Shown: one piece after another, positions 8,875 to 17,930 of the stretch
Position numbering within the stretch: the first letter of the stretch is position 1
Layout of the letters: the number at the start of each line of letters is the position of its first letter
Origin: Amphibacillus sediminis NBRC 103570
Lineage (GTDB): Bacteria > Bacillota > Bacilli > Bacillales > Amphibacillaceae
Direction: 5' to 3'
Assembly: GCF_001552275.1 (NCBI RefSeq)
Contig: NZ_BCQW01000005.1
Coordinates: 62,001-126,000, forward strand
Length of the DNA stretch: 64,000 nucleotides
The notes under the pieces: model-generated
The model's input: the letters and a program-made list of their open reading frames with translations, nothing else
What the model was told of the DNA's origin: nothing
The model's database searches: none
Made by a program: the position numbers and the translations under genes

Positions 8875-9687
8875 ATGATGATTATCCAAGTGGAAACAAT
8901 CCTCACAAGCTATTTACAAAGCTCACCAGAAGATAAAGAACAGTTGCTTATCCACCAATTAGAGTACTTGATTGAACCGCTGCTTAAGCCCTATACACAT
9001 CAGGATTTACTCTCCATTCATAATGAATTGCTGCACTATGGCTTATTTCCTCCAGAGCAAGTTGATACCTTGATAACCGAAGCAAACATTGATTGGTCAT
9101 TCATTCAATCTGTTGTTGAGCAAACCTTAAATCAACTAAGTAAGCAGTGGCAACAGCCTTTGCCCCCTACCATTATTCTTCCGGCGAATTTAGATTCTCA
9201 CATCATCACAGAACAATTCCATGGTGTCACAGGGGCAATCATTGATCAAATACTCTTTATCTTCGTACAGCCTCATCATTCAATCGAACATGTAAAAGCC
9301 GTTGTGATTCATGAATACAGCCATTACTGTCGGATTAATCAGCTTAAGCTTGATCAACTAACGCTTAAAGATTTAATTGTCCTCGAGGGATTAGCGGCAG
9401 TAGCTGTTGAACATAGCCTACCACACATTACAGATCAGTTCATTTATCAAAAATTAACTGACGATCAATTTAAGTATTACTGGAAAAAGAGGTTTGAGCC
9501 TTATCTCGACTATCCCATTACTCATCCGATCATTGACCAATTAATGTATGGGATGGATAACAATATTAGCTTTCTCGGTTATCAAATTAGTTTACATCTA
9601 CTAAAAAAGGGGGGTGAGCAATCGCCTCGACCATTTAAAGAATGGCTTTATTTGCCCACTCAAACGATTATTGAATCGGCAATTTAA
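8875..9687 (+). CDS. DUF2268-type putative zinc metalloprotease
   Basis: 270 aa, no signal peptide, so probably cytoplasmic. A zinc-protease motif H146-E-Y-S-H150 sits in VVIHEYSHYCR, and E168 in LEGLA about 20 residues on could be the third zinc ligand. This arrangement fits DUF2268 (YjaZ-like) proteins of Bacilli. Two start ATGs are adjacent; the first follows AGGAGCTGAAT at good distance. Substrate unknown. Single gene between repeat A3 and a small protein gene. Confidence 0.75.
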   Translation: MMIIQVETILTSYLQSSPEDKEQLLIHQLEYLIEPLLKPYTHQDLLSIHNELLHYGLFPPEQVDTLITEANIDWSFIQSVVEQTLNQLSKQWQQPLPPTIILPANLDSHIITEQFHGVTGAIIDQILFIFVQPHHSIEHVKAVVIHEYSHYCRINQLKLDQLTLKDLIVLEGLAAVAVEHSLPHITDQFIYQKLTDDQFKYYWKKRFEPYLDYPITHPIIDQLMYGMDNNISFLGYQISLHLLKKGGEQSPRPFKEWLYLPTQTIIESAI

Positions 9688-9783
9688 TTAAAACTAGACT
9701 ATTATCCTCATCACAAAATTAATAGTTATCATACCCTATAGTATCGACTTAAATGTCGTATTATTTCTGAAAGGAGCTAACTT

Positions 9784-10038
9784 ATGTCCCACTACCAATA
9801 TTGTTGTCAGAACATTGGCCGCCCTGTATTGATTCGGACGGTAGATGGTCGAGAACACCGTGGAGTAATCAGCCGTGTGACAAACTCCCATGTGTACTTA
9901 ACACCACTACAAGCCAGAGAACGAGGTTTAGGCTTCGGTTTCTATGGATATGGCTACCCTTGGCGTCCAGGTTTTGGTTGGGGAGTTGCTTTAGGAGCAA
10001 TTGCCACAGTAGCTTTGCTTCCATTCTTTTTCTGGTAA
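9784..10038 (+). CDS. small Bacillales protein with Gly/Tyr/Trp-rich tail, unknown function
   Basis: 84 aa; AAAGGAG ribosome binding site before ATG. The N-terminal half (NIGRPVLIRTVDGREHRGVI, then VYLTPL) reads like a small five-strand SH3/Sm-like barrel. The rest is a FGFYGYGYPWRPGFG segment and one hydrophobic C-terminal stretch (ALGAIATVALLPFFFW). Proteins of this build occur in many Bacilli and some are spore- or membrane-associated, but I do not recognise a characterised member. A strong bidirectional terminator follows. Confidence 0.7.
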   Translation: MSHYQYCCQNIGRPVLIRTVDGREHRGVISRVTNSHVYLTPLQARERGLGFGFYGYGYPWRPGFGWGVALGAIATVALLPFFFW

Positions 10039-10068
10039 GAAAGGTTAAATTTCTCTCTATGTAGGAGC

Positions 10069-10110
10069 ATTTTTCAATAGGGGAACATCCTAGTTTCCCC
10101 TACTGAAAAT
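10069..10110. terminator. bidirectional hairpin terminator
   Basis: ATTTTTCAATAGGGGAAC pairs with GTTTCCCCTACTGAAAAT around a 6-base loop, between the convergent small-protein and DUF1836 genes. T- or A-rich arms give a tail in both directions. Confidence 0.75.
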
Positions 10111-10124
10111 GTGACGATGAACCA

Positions 10125-10712
10125 TTATTCTTTTTCTTTCGATTGCTGACCTTCACTAATTTGATCAACTAGTCGTTCAGCTAATTTTCGATACATATTA
10201 CTGTAATGGACAAGCGAGCTAACCATTAAAAGTTGTTCGATATAAGCATCAGATTCATTCTGCTTTGTTAACTGCTGGTTAATTAGTCCGGCTAAATCAA
10301 CAATATCCTGTTTAAAATCATTGGACTGCTGCTCCAATAAGGCTGTATAACTCTGATAAATCTCTGCTAAATCAATGTCTTCATTGACTATTCTAGCATT
10401 TAATGTTGAAAGCATCTCCTTAATATCATTGATTGACAAGGCTCCCTTTAATTGATAGATAAGCTGAATCAGAATAATATGTTCTTTTGAATATTTTTTA
10501 TTTTTAATTGGAAAGAGCAGTTTATCCTTTACATAATTATTAATCATCGTTTTAGTCATAACCTTCTCGTTTTCATCACGCTTTACTCTCTGATGCGTTT
10601 GTTCGAATAACTGGGTAACTTGATCCATATAAAGGTCTAAACCAGGAATATCCGCTAATTCAATCCAAGTATCTTGATGCAAAGCTACCAGTAATTCCGC
10701 TAAGTTTGACAT
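10125..10712 (-). CDS. DUF1836 domain protein
   Basis: 195 aa. The segment from about 45 to 105 (KVMTKTMINNYVKDKLLFP, then KKYSKEHIILIQLIYQLK) is the DUF1836 pattern and looks like a MerR-type helical DNA-binding start: helix, turn, KLLFP wing, then a QLKGALSINDIKEM helix. The remainder is helical. A regulatory role is likely but the target and ligand are unknown. Monocistronic; it ends at the shared terminator. Confidence 0.75.
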   Translation of the reverse strand: MSNLAELLVALHQDTWIELADIPGLDLYMDQVTQLFEQTHQRVKRDENEKVMTKTMINNYVKDKLLFPIKNKKYSKEHIILIQLIYQLKGALSINDIKEMLSTLNARIVNEDIDLAEIYQSYTALLEQQSNDFKQDIVDLAGLINQQLTKQNESDAYIEQLLMVSSLVHYSNMYRKLAERLVDQISEGQQSKEKE

Positions 10713-10848
10713 GATAAACCCTCATTTCTTTTTTATGCTAGCTTAATTATAGCTTAACCAGATCTAATCGCAAAGTTGACAGATCAAGTAATTCCATTTA
10801 TTATGATATGTAGTATTGATAACTACATGTTGTTATAGGGGGATAATA

Positions 10849-11496
10849 ATGAATCGTTATATTAGAGAGCCCATCAATGGCTTAACCCATTTAGTTGGTG
10901 CCATTCTTAGTTTTATTGCTTTACTTGCCATGACCATTAAAGCTTCAATGAATATTGGAACAATCAGTGCGATTTTGTCGGTTATCATATTCGGCATTAG
11001 TATGATTTTACTTTATTCTGCGTCTGCAACCTACCATATGGTAGTCGCACGCGATCATATTATTGCTTGGCTACGCAAACTCGATCATGCCATGATCTTT
11101 ATGCTGATTGCTGGGACTTACACACCATTTTGTCTTATTACATTAAACGGCCCGGTCGGATGGAGTCTATTAGCTATCATTTGGCTAACGGCCATTAGCG
11201 GTATCCTGTTTAAGTTGATTTGGTTTACTTGTCCTCGATGGCTTTCTACCGTCCTGTACATTGTAATGGGGTGGATCATTGTCGTTGTTGCTGCACCTCT
11301 GTTAGCTAATATGGCAAAGATGGGGGTTTTCTTGTTATTAGCAGGCGGGATTGTCTACACTGTTGGTGGTATTATCTATGCAATAAAACCACGTTGGCTC
11401 AACTTAAAGCATATGGGCTTCCATGAAATCTTTCACCTTTTTATTTTAGCAGGATCACTCCTGCATTTTATCAGTATTTACTATTATGTTCTTTAG
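10849..11496 (+). CDS. hemolysin III / PAQR-like membrane protein (YqfA-like)
   Basis: 215 aa starting at ATG 10849, chosen because AGGGGGATAATA sits right before it; an in-frame ATG 33 bases earlier has no site. Seven predicted membrane helices. Family signatures: EPINGLTHLVGAIL near the N-terminus, SATYHMV (about 60), LRKLDHAMIFMLIAGTYTPF (about 79-98), and HEIFHLFILAGSLLHF near the end, which give the conserved His/Asp metal-site residues. The family is the bacterial Hly-III/TrhA group, linked to membrane-lipid homeostasis; haemolysis itself is rarely shown. Confidence 0.9.
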   Translation: MNRYIREPINGLTHLVGAILSFIALLAMTIKASMNIGTISAILSVIIFGISMILLYSASATYHMVVARDHIIAWLRKLDHAMIFMLIAGTYTPFCLITLNGPVGWSLLAIIWLTAISGILFKLIWFTCPRWLSTVLYIVMGWIIVVVAAPLLANMAKMGVFLLLAGGIVYTVGGIIYAIKPRWLNLKHMGFHEIFHLFILAGSLLHFISIYYYVL

Positions 11497-11706
11497 CAAG
11501 CTGTAGTTAGTTCGGTCTGACTTCTGTAATGGGCGTACATTATTGTTTTACTGGCGAATATGCAGGACATTTATATATTTCTCCCCTCTTCACAAATAGC
11601 ACAATATGTTCTTAGCAAGCGGGAGAATAAATGAGAAGAGAGCTTTTAATGCTCTTCTACCTAAAGCAGGTCAACAGACGCTCACTCCTTACTTTTAGCC
11701 ATAAAT

Positions 11707-11765
11707 AAATCGCCTATTTTTTTGAATTTGTCACTAAATCAAATTCTAAAAAGATAAGGCGATTT
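11707..11765. terminator. large bidirectional terminator hairpin
   Basis: AAATCGCCT pairs with AGGCGATTT, and an inner GAATTT/AAATTC arm continues the stem. It lies between the convergent hemolysin III and treR genes, with T-rich flanks. Confidence 0.8.
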
Positions 11766-11782
11766 TTCTGCGTCTAGCATGG

Positions 11783-12496
11783 CTATTGATGTCGTCTAGC
11801 AAAATCAACAAACCGAAAACGGTCGGGGCGGTGTCGTGATTCAGTATACTGAAACAGTGTAGCATCATCGAGATAAACAAAGTTCTTAATCACAACAATA
11901 TTCTGGAAGCCTTCCAACTGAAGAAGCTCTCGATCTTCAATGGTAGGTTCTTCAACTGTAATTTCTTTTTTAGCAAAGCTAATGGTTAAGCCTAACTCAC
12001 CTTCTAAATAAGCATAAATAGAGTCTTGACAAACAGCTTCGGTTAACTCTGGTACACAACTTGCAATTAAGAAATCCTTATCCAGAATAACACCTTCACC
12101 TGCTAAATCTCGCGTTCGGATCACACGCCAAATGTTATCATCTGCCTTTATTTGCAGCTGTTTTTGGATATGACGGTTTGGTCTGATTAAGCTTAAATCA
12201 TGCACAACAGTGCGAAAATCTTGTTTTAATTTCTCTGAAAGCTCTTTAAAGCTAACCAATCCCGAAACAGGAAAATCAAACTTATTTCTTTCAATAACTA
12301 AGGATCCCTTACCTCGTACTTTCTGGATATAACCATTTTGCGAAAGTAAACTTAACGCTTTGCGAATCGTCTCCCGTGAGGTTTGGTAGTAATCCTTTAG
12401 TTCGTTCTCTGAAGGCAGAAACTGACCCACTTCCCAGTTGCCAGCTTCGATCTGCTCTGCAAGTTCTTGATAAATAATGAAATACTTATTCTTCAT
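11783..12496 (-). CDS. treR: trehalose operon repressor, GntR/HutC family
   Basis: 237 aa. GntR winged helix at about 1-70 (YFIIYQELAEQIEAGNWEVG, then SRETIRKALSLLSQNGYI), then a UTRA effector domain from about 90. Effector in B. subtilis TreR is trehalose-6-phosphate; its operator is TTGTATATACAA. Two perfect copies of that dyad lie in the treP promoter (16053-16108). Last gene of the treP-treA-treR unit, 38 bp after treA. The TreR assignment rests on family, gene neighbours and matching operators together. Confidence 0.93.
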   Translation of the reverse strand: MKNKYFIIYQELAEQIEAGNWEVGQFLPSENELKDYYQTSRETIRKALSLLSQNGYIQKVRGKGSLVIERNKFDFPVSGLVSFKELSEKLKQDFRTVVHDLSLIRPNRHIQKQLQIKADDNIWRVIRTRDLAGEGVILDKDFLIASCVPELTEAVCQDSIYAYLEGELGLTISFAKKEITVEEPTIEDRELLQLEGFQNIVVIKNFVYLDDATLFQYTESRHRPDRFRFVDFARRHQ

Positions 12497-12533
12497 ATCA
12501 CAGCAACGTCCTCATTCTGCAGCAAATTTATGA

Positions 12534-14216
12534 CTAAGCTTTTACATGATAAACAACTGACTCATATGGACGTAATTCACCTTCAAAAACCGTACCTTGT
12601 TGATTTTGGTAATTACTAATTAGTACTTCGGTATGGCTTATTGACTGCTTTAGCTCTGCACGAATATCATAACGTGTCGTCTCTGGGTAAAAATTATTTA
12701 AAACAATGAGTTGTTCATCACCAGCTTGTCTTACATAAGCAAAAATAGCATGATGCTGTGGTAAAATCAACTGATAATTTCCCTCTGTAATAATCGGATG
12801 CTTTTTCCTTAACTGAATCAGCTTTTGATAATGGTAAAAGATTGAGTCAGGATCAGCTATAGCACTCTCGGCATTAATCGTCTGATAATTATCTGCCACA
12901 TTAATCCATGGTGTGGCGTCTGTGAAGCCTGCATTTTCACTACTATTCCACTGTACTGGTGTTCGGGAGTTATCTCGTGACTTTTCTTTGAGAATGGCTA
13001 GAATTTCTTGCTCAGGCATACCTTCTGCTTGTTTGATGCGATACATGTTGAGCGACTCCACATCACGATATTGATCAATTGAAGAAAAGTTAGGGTTAGT
13101 CATACCAAACTCTTCTCCTTGATAAATAAAAGGTGTTCCTTGCATCATATGCATTGTAGTGGCTAGCATTTTAGCTGATTGGTTATGGTAGATCTGATCA
13201 TCACCAAACCGAGAGACTACTCGAGGCTGATCGTGGTTACACCAAAATAATGCATTCCAGCCCCCACCTTGATGCATACCAACCTGCCATTTCGATAAAA
13301 TCTGTTTTAATGCCTTGAAATCAAATGGAGCGATCGTCCATTTTTCACCATTTGGATAATCAACCTTTAAATGATGAAAGCTAAACGTCATGTCGAGCTC
13401 TTCTCGTTCTGGTTTTGTGTATTTAATACAATTCTCAATTGATGTTGAAGACATTTCCCCAACTGTGATTAGCTCTTTTCCTTTAAATACTCGCTGATTC
13501 ATTTCATGCAAATACTGATGAACTTTAGGACCATCTGTGTAAAATTTTCGACCATCACCTGGAGGAACAGAACCGTCATCATTAGGAAAGGATTGGTCCT
13601 TAGAAATAAGATTGATCACATCTAGCCTGAAACCATCGACACCTTTATCAATCCAGAAATTCATCATACGATAAACTTCATCACGCACTTGTTCATTTTC
13701 CCAGTTAAGATCGGCTTGCGATACATCAAATAAATGCAGGTAGTACTGATCTGTTCCTTGATCATATTGCCACGCACTTCCACCAAATTTGGATTGCCAA
13801 TTGGTCGGTTCAGCGCCATTATTACCATCCTTCCAAATATAAAAATCACGATATGGACTTTTCTTGCTTTTTAATGACTCTTTAAACCAGCCATGCTCTG
13901 TGGAGGTATGGTTAACCACAATATCCATAATAATCTTTAAATCCCGTCGATGGGCTTCAGCTAAGAGCTGTTCAAAATCATCCATCGTACCATATTCCCG
14001 GAATATTTGATAATAATCTGATATATCATAACCATTATCATTCTGAGGTGATTCATAGATAGGTGTCAGCCAGATCACATCTACCCCAAGCTCTTTTAAG
14101 TAGTCAAGCTTTTCAATTATTCCATTGATATCTCCTGTACCGGTTCCAGAAGTATCTTTAAAGCTTTTAGGATAAATCTGATAAACAACAGATTTTTTCC
14201 ACCAAGGTTGTGTCAC
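12534..14216 (-). CDS. treA: trehalose-6-phosphate hydrolase (GH13, alpha,alpha-phosphotrehalase)
   Basis: 560 aa, the standard length of TreA/TreC. Splits cytoplasmic trehalose-6-phosphate to glucose and glucose-6-phosphate. GH13 motifs are in order: DIVVNHTS (region I), GFRLDVINL with the nucleophile Asp (region II), GEMSS with the acid/base Glu (region III), and CNHDQPR with the third acid (region IV). The Bacillus start MTQPWWKKSVVYQIYPKSF is intact. It sits between treP and treR; a family-A repeat has inserted into the treP-treA spacer, so operon readthrough must pass the repeat hairpins. Confidence 0.95.
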   Translation of the reverse strand: MTQPWWKKSVVYQIYPKSFKDTSGTGTGDINGIIEKLDYLKELGVDVIWLTPIYESPQNDNGYDISDYYQIFREYGTMDDFEQLLAEAHRRDLKIIMDIVVNHTSTEHGWFKESLKSKKSPYRDFYIWKDGNNGAEPTNWQSKFGGSAWQYDQGTDQYYLHLFDVSQADLNWENEQVRDEVYRMMNFWIDKGVDGFRLDVINLISKDQSFPNDDGSVPPGDGRKFYTDGPKVHQYLHEMNQRVFKGKELITVGEMSSTSIENCIKYTKPEREELDMTFSFHHLKVDYPNGEKWTIAPFDFKALKQILSKWQVGMHQGGGWNALFWCNHDQPRVVSRFGDDQIYHNQSAKMLATTMHMMQGTPFIYQGEEFGMTNPNFSSIDQYRDVESLNMYRIKQAEGMPEQEILAILKEKSRDNSRTPVQWNSSENAGFTDATPWINVADNYQTINAESAIADPDSIFYHYQKLIQLRKKHPIITEGNYQLILPQHHAIFAYVRQAGDEQLIVLNNFYPETTRYDIRAELKQSISHTEVLISNYQNQQGTVFEGELRPYESVVYHVKA

Positions 14217-14264
14217 TCTTTCATCCCCTTATCGCAGTTATTTTCTCTAGATAACCATCTAAAT

Positions 14265-14460
14265 TCAAATGCCTTGGCGTACGTCCATCCAGATTTTATC
14301 GAGCAAGCTCGATAATTTTCCTTTGGAAAATCTGTGTGGCATCCACCAGAGGCTTTATCTTTTTTCAGCAGAGGTTTGAGCCCCGACTGAATGGAAGACA
14401 AATATGGGCATTCATCTCACCACTTTTAGAAGTGGGAGACTTCTGCTAAATGAAGTTAAA
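14265..14460 (+). repeat. Dispersed repeat family A, copy A4 (full length)
   Basis: About 196 bp from TCAAATGCCTTGGCGT to GCTAAATGAAGTTAAA. The left hairpin is TTATCGAGC-AA-GCTCGATAA. The right hairpin is CCACTTTTAGAAGTGG. It lies in the treP-treA intercistronic spacer. Confidence 0.9.
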
Positions 14461-14549
14461 ACTAGCTGTACAGCATGGCTAAAATAGTAACAACCATCTC
14501 AACCAGAATGATCACTGGATAAAATGGCTGTTACTTATTCAATCTATCA

Positions 14550-15986
14550 TTATTTTCCTAAACGCTGGTATGCATTTTTGCCCATTTTTGTTTGTGCTAA
14601 TAACAGTGTTAAAACAACTGGGACAACAATGGCTACCGCCATAGCAACAAAGAACATCATAATGTGGGCGGTTTGAATCGATAGAAAACCAGGGATACCC
14701 CCAACGCCAATTGAGTTTGCCATAACCCCGCTCCCTACTGAAATCACACCTGCTATACCTGAACCAATCATAGCGGCTAAAAAAGGAAAGCCATATTTTA
14801 GATTAATCCCGAACATTGCCGGCTCTGTAACTCCCAGATAACAGGATATCATAGCCGGAACAGACACTTGTTGTTCTTTTTCATCTCTACGATTCAGCCA
14901 AATCATCGCTAGAACTGCTGAACCTTGCGCTATATTAGATAGGGCAATCATCGGCCATAGGTTTGTTCCATCGAATTGCCCCATAAGCTGTAGATCAATC
15001 GCATTAGTCATATGGTGCAAGCCTGTAATAACAAGAGGTGCGTATGCAAAACCAAAGACAGCTGCAAATAACCAGCCTAGTGCTGAAGTTAGGCCTGCAT
15101 AAACAATATTAGAAATCCAGTCACCGATCACCCAACCAATTGGCCCTAGCACGACATGAGCAATTAAAACTGCTGGTAATAGAGCAAAGAATGGTACAAA
15201 GATCATGGAAACCACGTTAGGAATGACCTTACGCAAACCGATTTCTAAATAAGCTAATACAAAACCAGCCAGCATTGCTGGAATAACCTGTGCTTGATAT
15301 CCGATCATATCAACAGTTGCAAAACCAAAATCCCAGAATGGTATTTCTGCTGCCTCAGCGACACCGTATGCATTTAATAATTGCGGAGAAACCAGTGTTA
15401 AACCTAATACGATACCGAGGATTTGGGTTGTGCCCATTTTTCGTGTAATCGACCAGACAATCCCTACAGGGAGAAAGTGAAAGATGGCTTCACCAATTAA
15501 CCATAGAAATGAGTGAACACCTGCCCAAAACTGTGAAAGCTCAATCAATGCTTGGTCATTATTCGGCCCAAACTCAGCTATATCGCCGATGACGTTACGA
15601 AAACCTAGAATCAGTCCTCCTACAACAAGCGCTGGAATAAGCGGTGTAAAAATTTCTGCAAGATTAGAAATTAAGCGTTGTAAAAAGTTCATGTTTCGCT
15701 TAGCTGCAACCTTTGCATCCTCTTTTGATGAATCCCCTACTCCAGCAATATCCGTAAATTCATTATAAAATGTGGCGACCTCATTCCCAATAATAACCTG
15801 GAATTGCCCTGCATTGGTAAATGTCCCTTTAACCATATCCATGGCCTCAATCTTCTTTGCGTCAGCTTTACTATTGTCGTTTAAGACAAACCGCATTCGT
15901 GTTGCACAATGGGTAACAACCGAAATATTGTCACTACCCCCAACAAGCTCTAACAGCTCTTTAGCTGAATCCGTATATTTAGCCAT
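14550..15986 (-). CDS. treP: PTS trehalose-specific EIIBC component
   Basis: 478 aa. N-terminal EIIB (glucose-family) domain at about 1-85 with the phosphorylated C27 in ISVVTHCATRMRF. The EIIC domain of about ten membrane helices occupies 105-475, with the conserved GVTEPAMFGIN near residue 395. No EIIA domain is attached, so phosphate must come from another protein's EIIA, as for B. subtilis TreP. Imports trehalose as trehalose-6-phosphate. First gene of the tre operon, preceded by two TreR operators. The ribosome binding site is AAAGGAG. Confidence 0.93.
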   Translation of the reverse strand: MAKYTDSAKELLELVGGSDNISVVTHCATRMRFVLNDNSKADAKKIEAMDMVKGTFTNAGQFQVIIGNEVATFYNEFTDIAGVGDSSKEDAKVAAKRNMNFLQRLISNLAEIFTPLIPALVVGGLILGFRNVIGDIAEFGPNNDQALIELSQFWAGVHSFLWLIGEAIFHFLPVGIVWSITRKMGTTQILGIVLGLTLVSPQLLNAYGVAEAAEIPFWDFGFATVDMIGYQAQVIPAMLAGFVLAYLEIGLRKVIPNVVSMIFVPFFALLPAVLIAHVVLGPIGWVIGDWISNIVYAGLTSALGWLFAAVFGFAYAPLVITGLHHMTNAIDLQLMGQFDGTNLWPMIALSNIAQGSAVLAMIWLNRRDEKEQQVSVPAMISCYLGVTEPAMFGINLKYGFPFLAAMIGSGIAGVISVGSGVMANSIGVGGIPGFLSIQTAHIMMFFVAMAVAIVVPVVLTLLLAQTKMGKNAYQRLGK

Positions 15987-16052
15987 TTTTTTACTCCTTT
16001 CTCTTGATCAAAAGTATGATACAACAACATAACAAGAATAAGTGCTTAGGAC

Positions 16053-16114
16053 AACTTGTATATACAAGTTCCTGTTTGCGTTTTCATTCTAACTTGTATA
16101 TACAAGTTAGTCAA
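16053..16114 (-). promoter_or_regulatory. tre promoter with two perfect TreR operators
   Basis: AACTTGTATATACAAGTT occurs twice, at 16053-16070 and 16091-16108 (centres 38 bp apart). On the minus strand a TTGACT -35 (16114-16109) and TAGAAT -10 (16091-16086) are exactly 17 bp apart, and the upstream operator fills that spacer. The second dyad lies just downstream of the expected start. TreR binding would occlude RNA polymerase directly. Confidence 0.92.
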
Positions 16115-16140
16115 GAGAAAAATAATAATATTTGAAAATG

Positions 16141-16488
16141 TTATTCAAATACAGCTCGATCTACATATCCATCAGCATTGTGAATTTCAGTAAGGACATG
16201 ATTAAAGTCGTGTTCACTCACTTTAAAACTTAAAACCGTTCGGCGTTGCTCACGATCATCCTCTTCACCAATAATTTCCTGATAAGCCGCTAAAGATATA
16301 GGTCCTGCCATAGTTTGTGGGGCATCCGAAGCCGTTGAACCTGTCTGAATATACGGAACTACCAAGTGATCCATGCTATTATGCTCAATATGATCAAGCA
16401 TTATGTTTTCTGTATCATATTTATTTAACTTGCTTCGAAGATTTTCCGCTTCGTCTTCATTTCGCAAATATACCTGAACTTCTTTCAT
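16141..16488 (-). CDS. conserved hypothetical cytoplasmic protein, 115 aa
   Basis: Start placed at ATG 16488, with GGCGGTG six bases upstream; a GTG at 16497 would overlap that site. The protein (KEVQVYLRNEDEAENLRSKL at the start) is acidic and soluble, with a repeated alpha-beta look: first half EAENLRSKLNKYDTENIMLD, second half SFKVSEHDFNHVLTEIHNA. This recalls small stress-type proteins of Bacilli in which two ferredoxin-like halves are joined, but I cannot name the family. It lies upstream of the tre operator region, in the same direction, as its own unit. Confidence 0.6.
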   Translation of the reverse strand: MKEVQVYLRNEDEAENLRSKLNKYDTENIMLDHIEHNSMDHLVVPYIQTGSTASDAPQTMAGPISLAAYQEIIGEEDDREQRRTVLSFKVSEHDFNHVLTEIHNADGYVDRAVFE

Positions 16489-16621
16489 TATCCGCACCGC
16501 CTTTACTCAATTTTTAGTGGGTTCATGTTAGTTTTTCCCGATAATTTTAAAATCAAACATACAATGATGTTGTTCTAGTAAGCAAACACGACACTCAAAG
16601 CCTGTTAAATACCTGTACTAA

Positions 16622-16861
16622 TAAAGTAAAACTTCGTTCAGTGGGGGTTTCAACGCATAGGATATGCTCGTGCAGACGTTGCCACACAACGTCGCAAACT
16701 TAGATAGCTTCCTCTCACGTTAGTTGAACCAATCGGGCCGTTACTGGCTGTCGGAGCTCCCACTTAGACATGACCTGTTCCCTTATTTATTGAAGGGGGA
16801 GCCTTACAAAAGCCCTTCGATGGGGCGAGTAATCGCAGTCCCAGCCAGTTACACTGCAATA
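16622..16861 (+). repeat. Dispersed repeat family B, copy B2
   Basis: About 240 bp. The CGTTCAGTGGGGG arm is present, but its partner (CCCCACTGAACG) is deleted down to ACGTTAG, so the first hairpin cannot form. GTTACTGGCTG/CAGCCAGTTAC and the other hairpins are kept. Confidence 0.85.
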
Positions 16862-16920
16862 AATAACTCAGCCCTTCTACATCCCAGCAACATATAATAC
16901 TTATTATTCCCCTGCTGGGC

Positions 16921-16957
16921 AAAAAAAAAGAATCCAACGTCTGCTGAATTCTTTTTT
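16921..16957 (-). terminator. Rho-independent terminator after ypjP-like gene
   Basis: On the minus strand AAAAAGAATTC and GGATTCTTTTT form a 9-bp stem ending in nine T residues. It begins at the stop codon of the YpjP-like gene. Confidence 0.8.
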
Positions 16958-17561
16958 ACCCCATCCATTTCGGTGGTGTATTTTTACTCCAATATACTTC
17001 CCCAATTGGGTAATGTGTTTCAAAGTGATCTTCAATTGTATGGTAGTGAAAGTTAAACCAATATCCTTCTAACGGTCGATTATCACGTCTAACATGAAAT
17101 TTAGCTATAATTTCATCCTTGCCTTCATGATACAAATCAAATATCTTTTCACCATATCCAGGAATAGCCTGTTCAATTAAAAGAATACGATCCTGATCAT
17201 CAAGCAAATAGTCTTCAATTAATGTGGCGACTACATGATCCATTAGCGGCAAAATTTCCTGTTGGACTTCTTGATCGACTTTACTTAATATTCTTGGTCC
17301 CAACTTCTCAATAGTCGTATGCCTTGCCTGTGTAATAATTTGATCGATCGGTCTACTTTCTGGAATTTCAACTGTATCGAATAAAGGAGTGGTATGATCA
17401 TATGTTTGTTCACTAGAATTAGTGTCCGCTTGTTTCTTTGGTGCCTCAACTTCCTTATTGTCCGACTCAGTATGAGCATCGAGGTTAATAGCCGGAACAT
17501 ATAAACCTAATGTCATCACAGCAATTGTTGCGACAAACAGTTTTTTCAACCAAAGCTTCAA
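16956..17561 (-). CDS. YpjP-like exported protein
   Basis: 201 aa from a TTG start with GGAGGTGG upstream. Residues 1-28 form a signal peptide (MKLWLKKLFVATIAVMTLGL). A linker rich in Asn, Ser, Lys and Glu follows, then a conserved domain at about 75-200. Its hallmarks FHVRRDNRPLEGYWFNFHYH, HFETHYPIGEVYWSKNTPP and final W match the YpjP family of Bacillus, whose function is unknown. Likely secreted or held at the outer face of the membrane. Monocistronic with its own terminator. Confidence 0.8.
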   Translation of the reverse strand: MKLWLKKLFVATIAVMTLGLYVPAINLDAHTESDNKEVEAPKKQADTNSSEQTYDHTTPLFDTVEIPESRPIDQIITQARHTTIEKLGPRILSKVDQEVQQEILPLMDHVVATLIEDYLLDDQDRILLIEQAIPGYGEKIFDLYHEGKDEIIAKFHVRRDNRPLEGYWFNFHYHTIEDHFETHYPIGEVYWSKNTPPKWMG

Positions 17562-17930
17562 GATCTACCACCTCCTAATCTTTAATGCTAATTATCTCTA
17601 TTTTACCGATAATTTAGAAAGTTGTCTATTAATAAAAGAGATCTGTAATCAATTTGACATCTTATCAATTTATCAACATTCAGATTTTTTGCTTGGCCAG
17701 GTGATCAGGCTAGTATCACTCACGCACTAACGAGACATAGCCCAGTAATGGCATGTGCCGATCTGGAAATCGACATTAATCATCCTATCAATTGGGCTTC
17801 TTCTTCATACAATTGAGCAGGAGCAAAAAACAATAGATCCACAAATTTTGATCGCCCCACTTTTCCTATTTCAATAAACGTTGAAGCAGAATCCTACATA
17901 TGATAACCATATAGCAAATGAGGTGATAAA
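17562..17930. other. 369-bp intergenic region between divergent genes
   Basis: AT-rich upstream region of the YpjP-like gene and the aminotransferase-V gene. A TTGACA at about 17656 is a possible -35 for the rightward gene, but no clear -10 follows at 17 bp. No coding frame or repeat copy was seen. Confidence 0.35.

Noticed and set aside
14213-14401. 62-codon minus-strand frame in repeat A4, and similar frames in A7 (28578-28784)
   Set aside because: They only restate the repeat sequence, lack ribosome binding sites and differ between copies.
15772-16032. Plus-strand frame across the treP start
   Set aside because: Antisense shadow of treP with no start signals.
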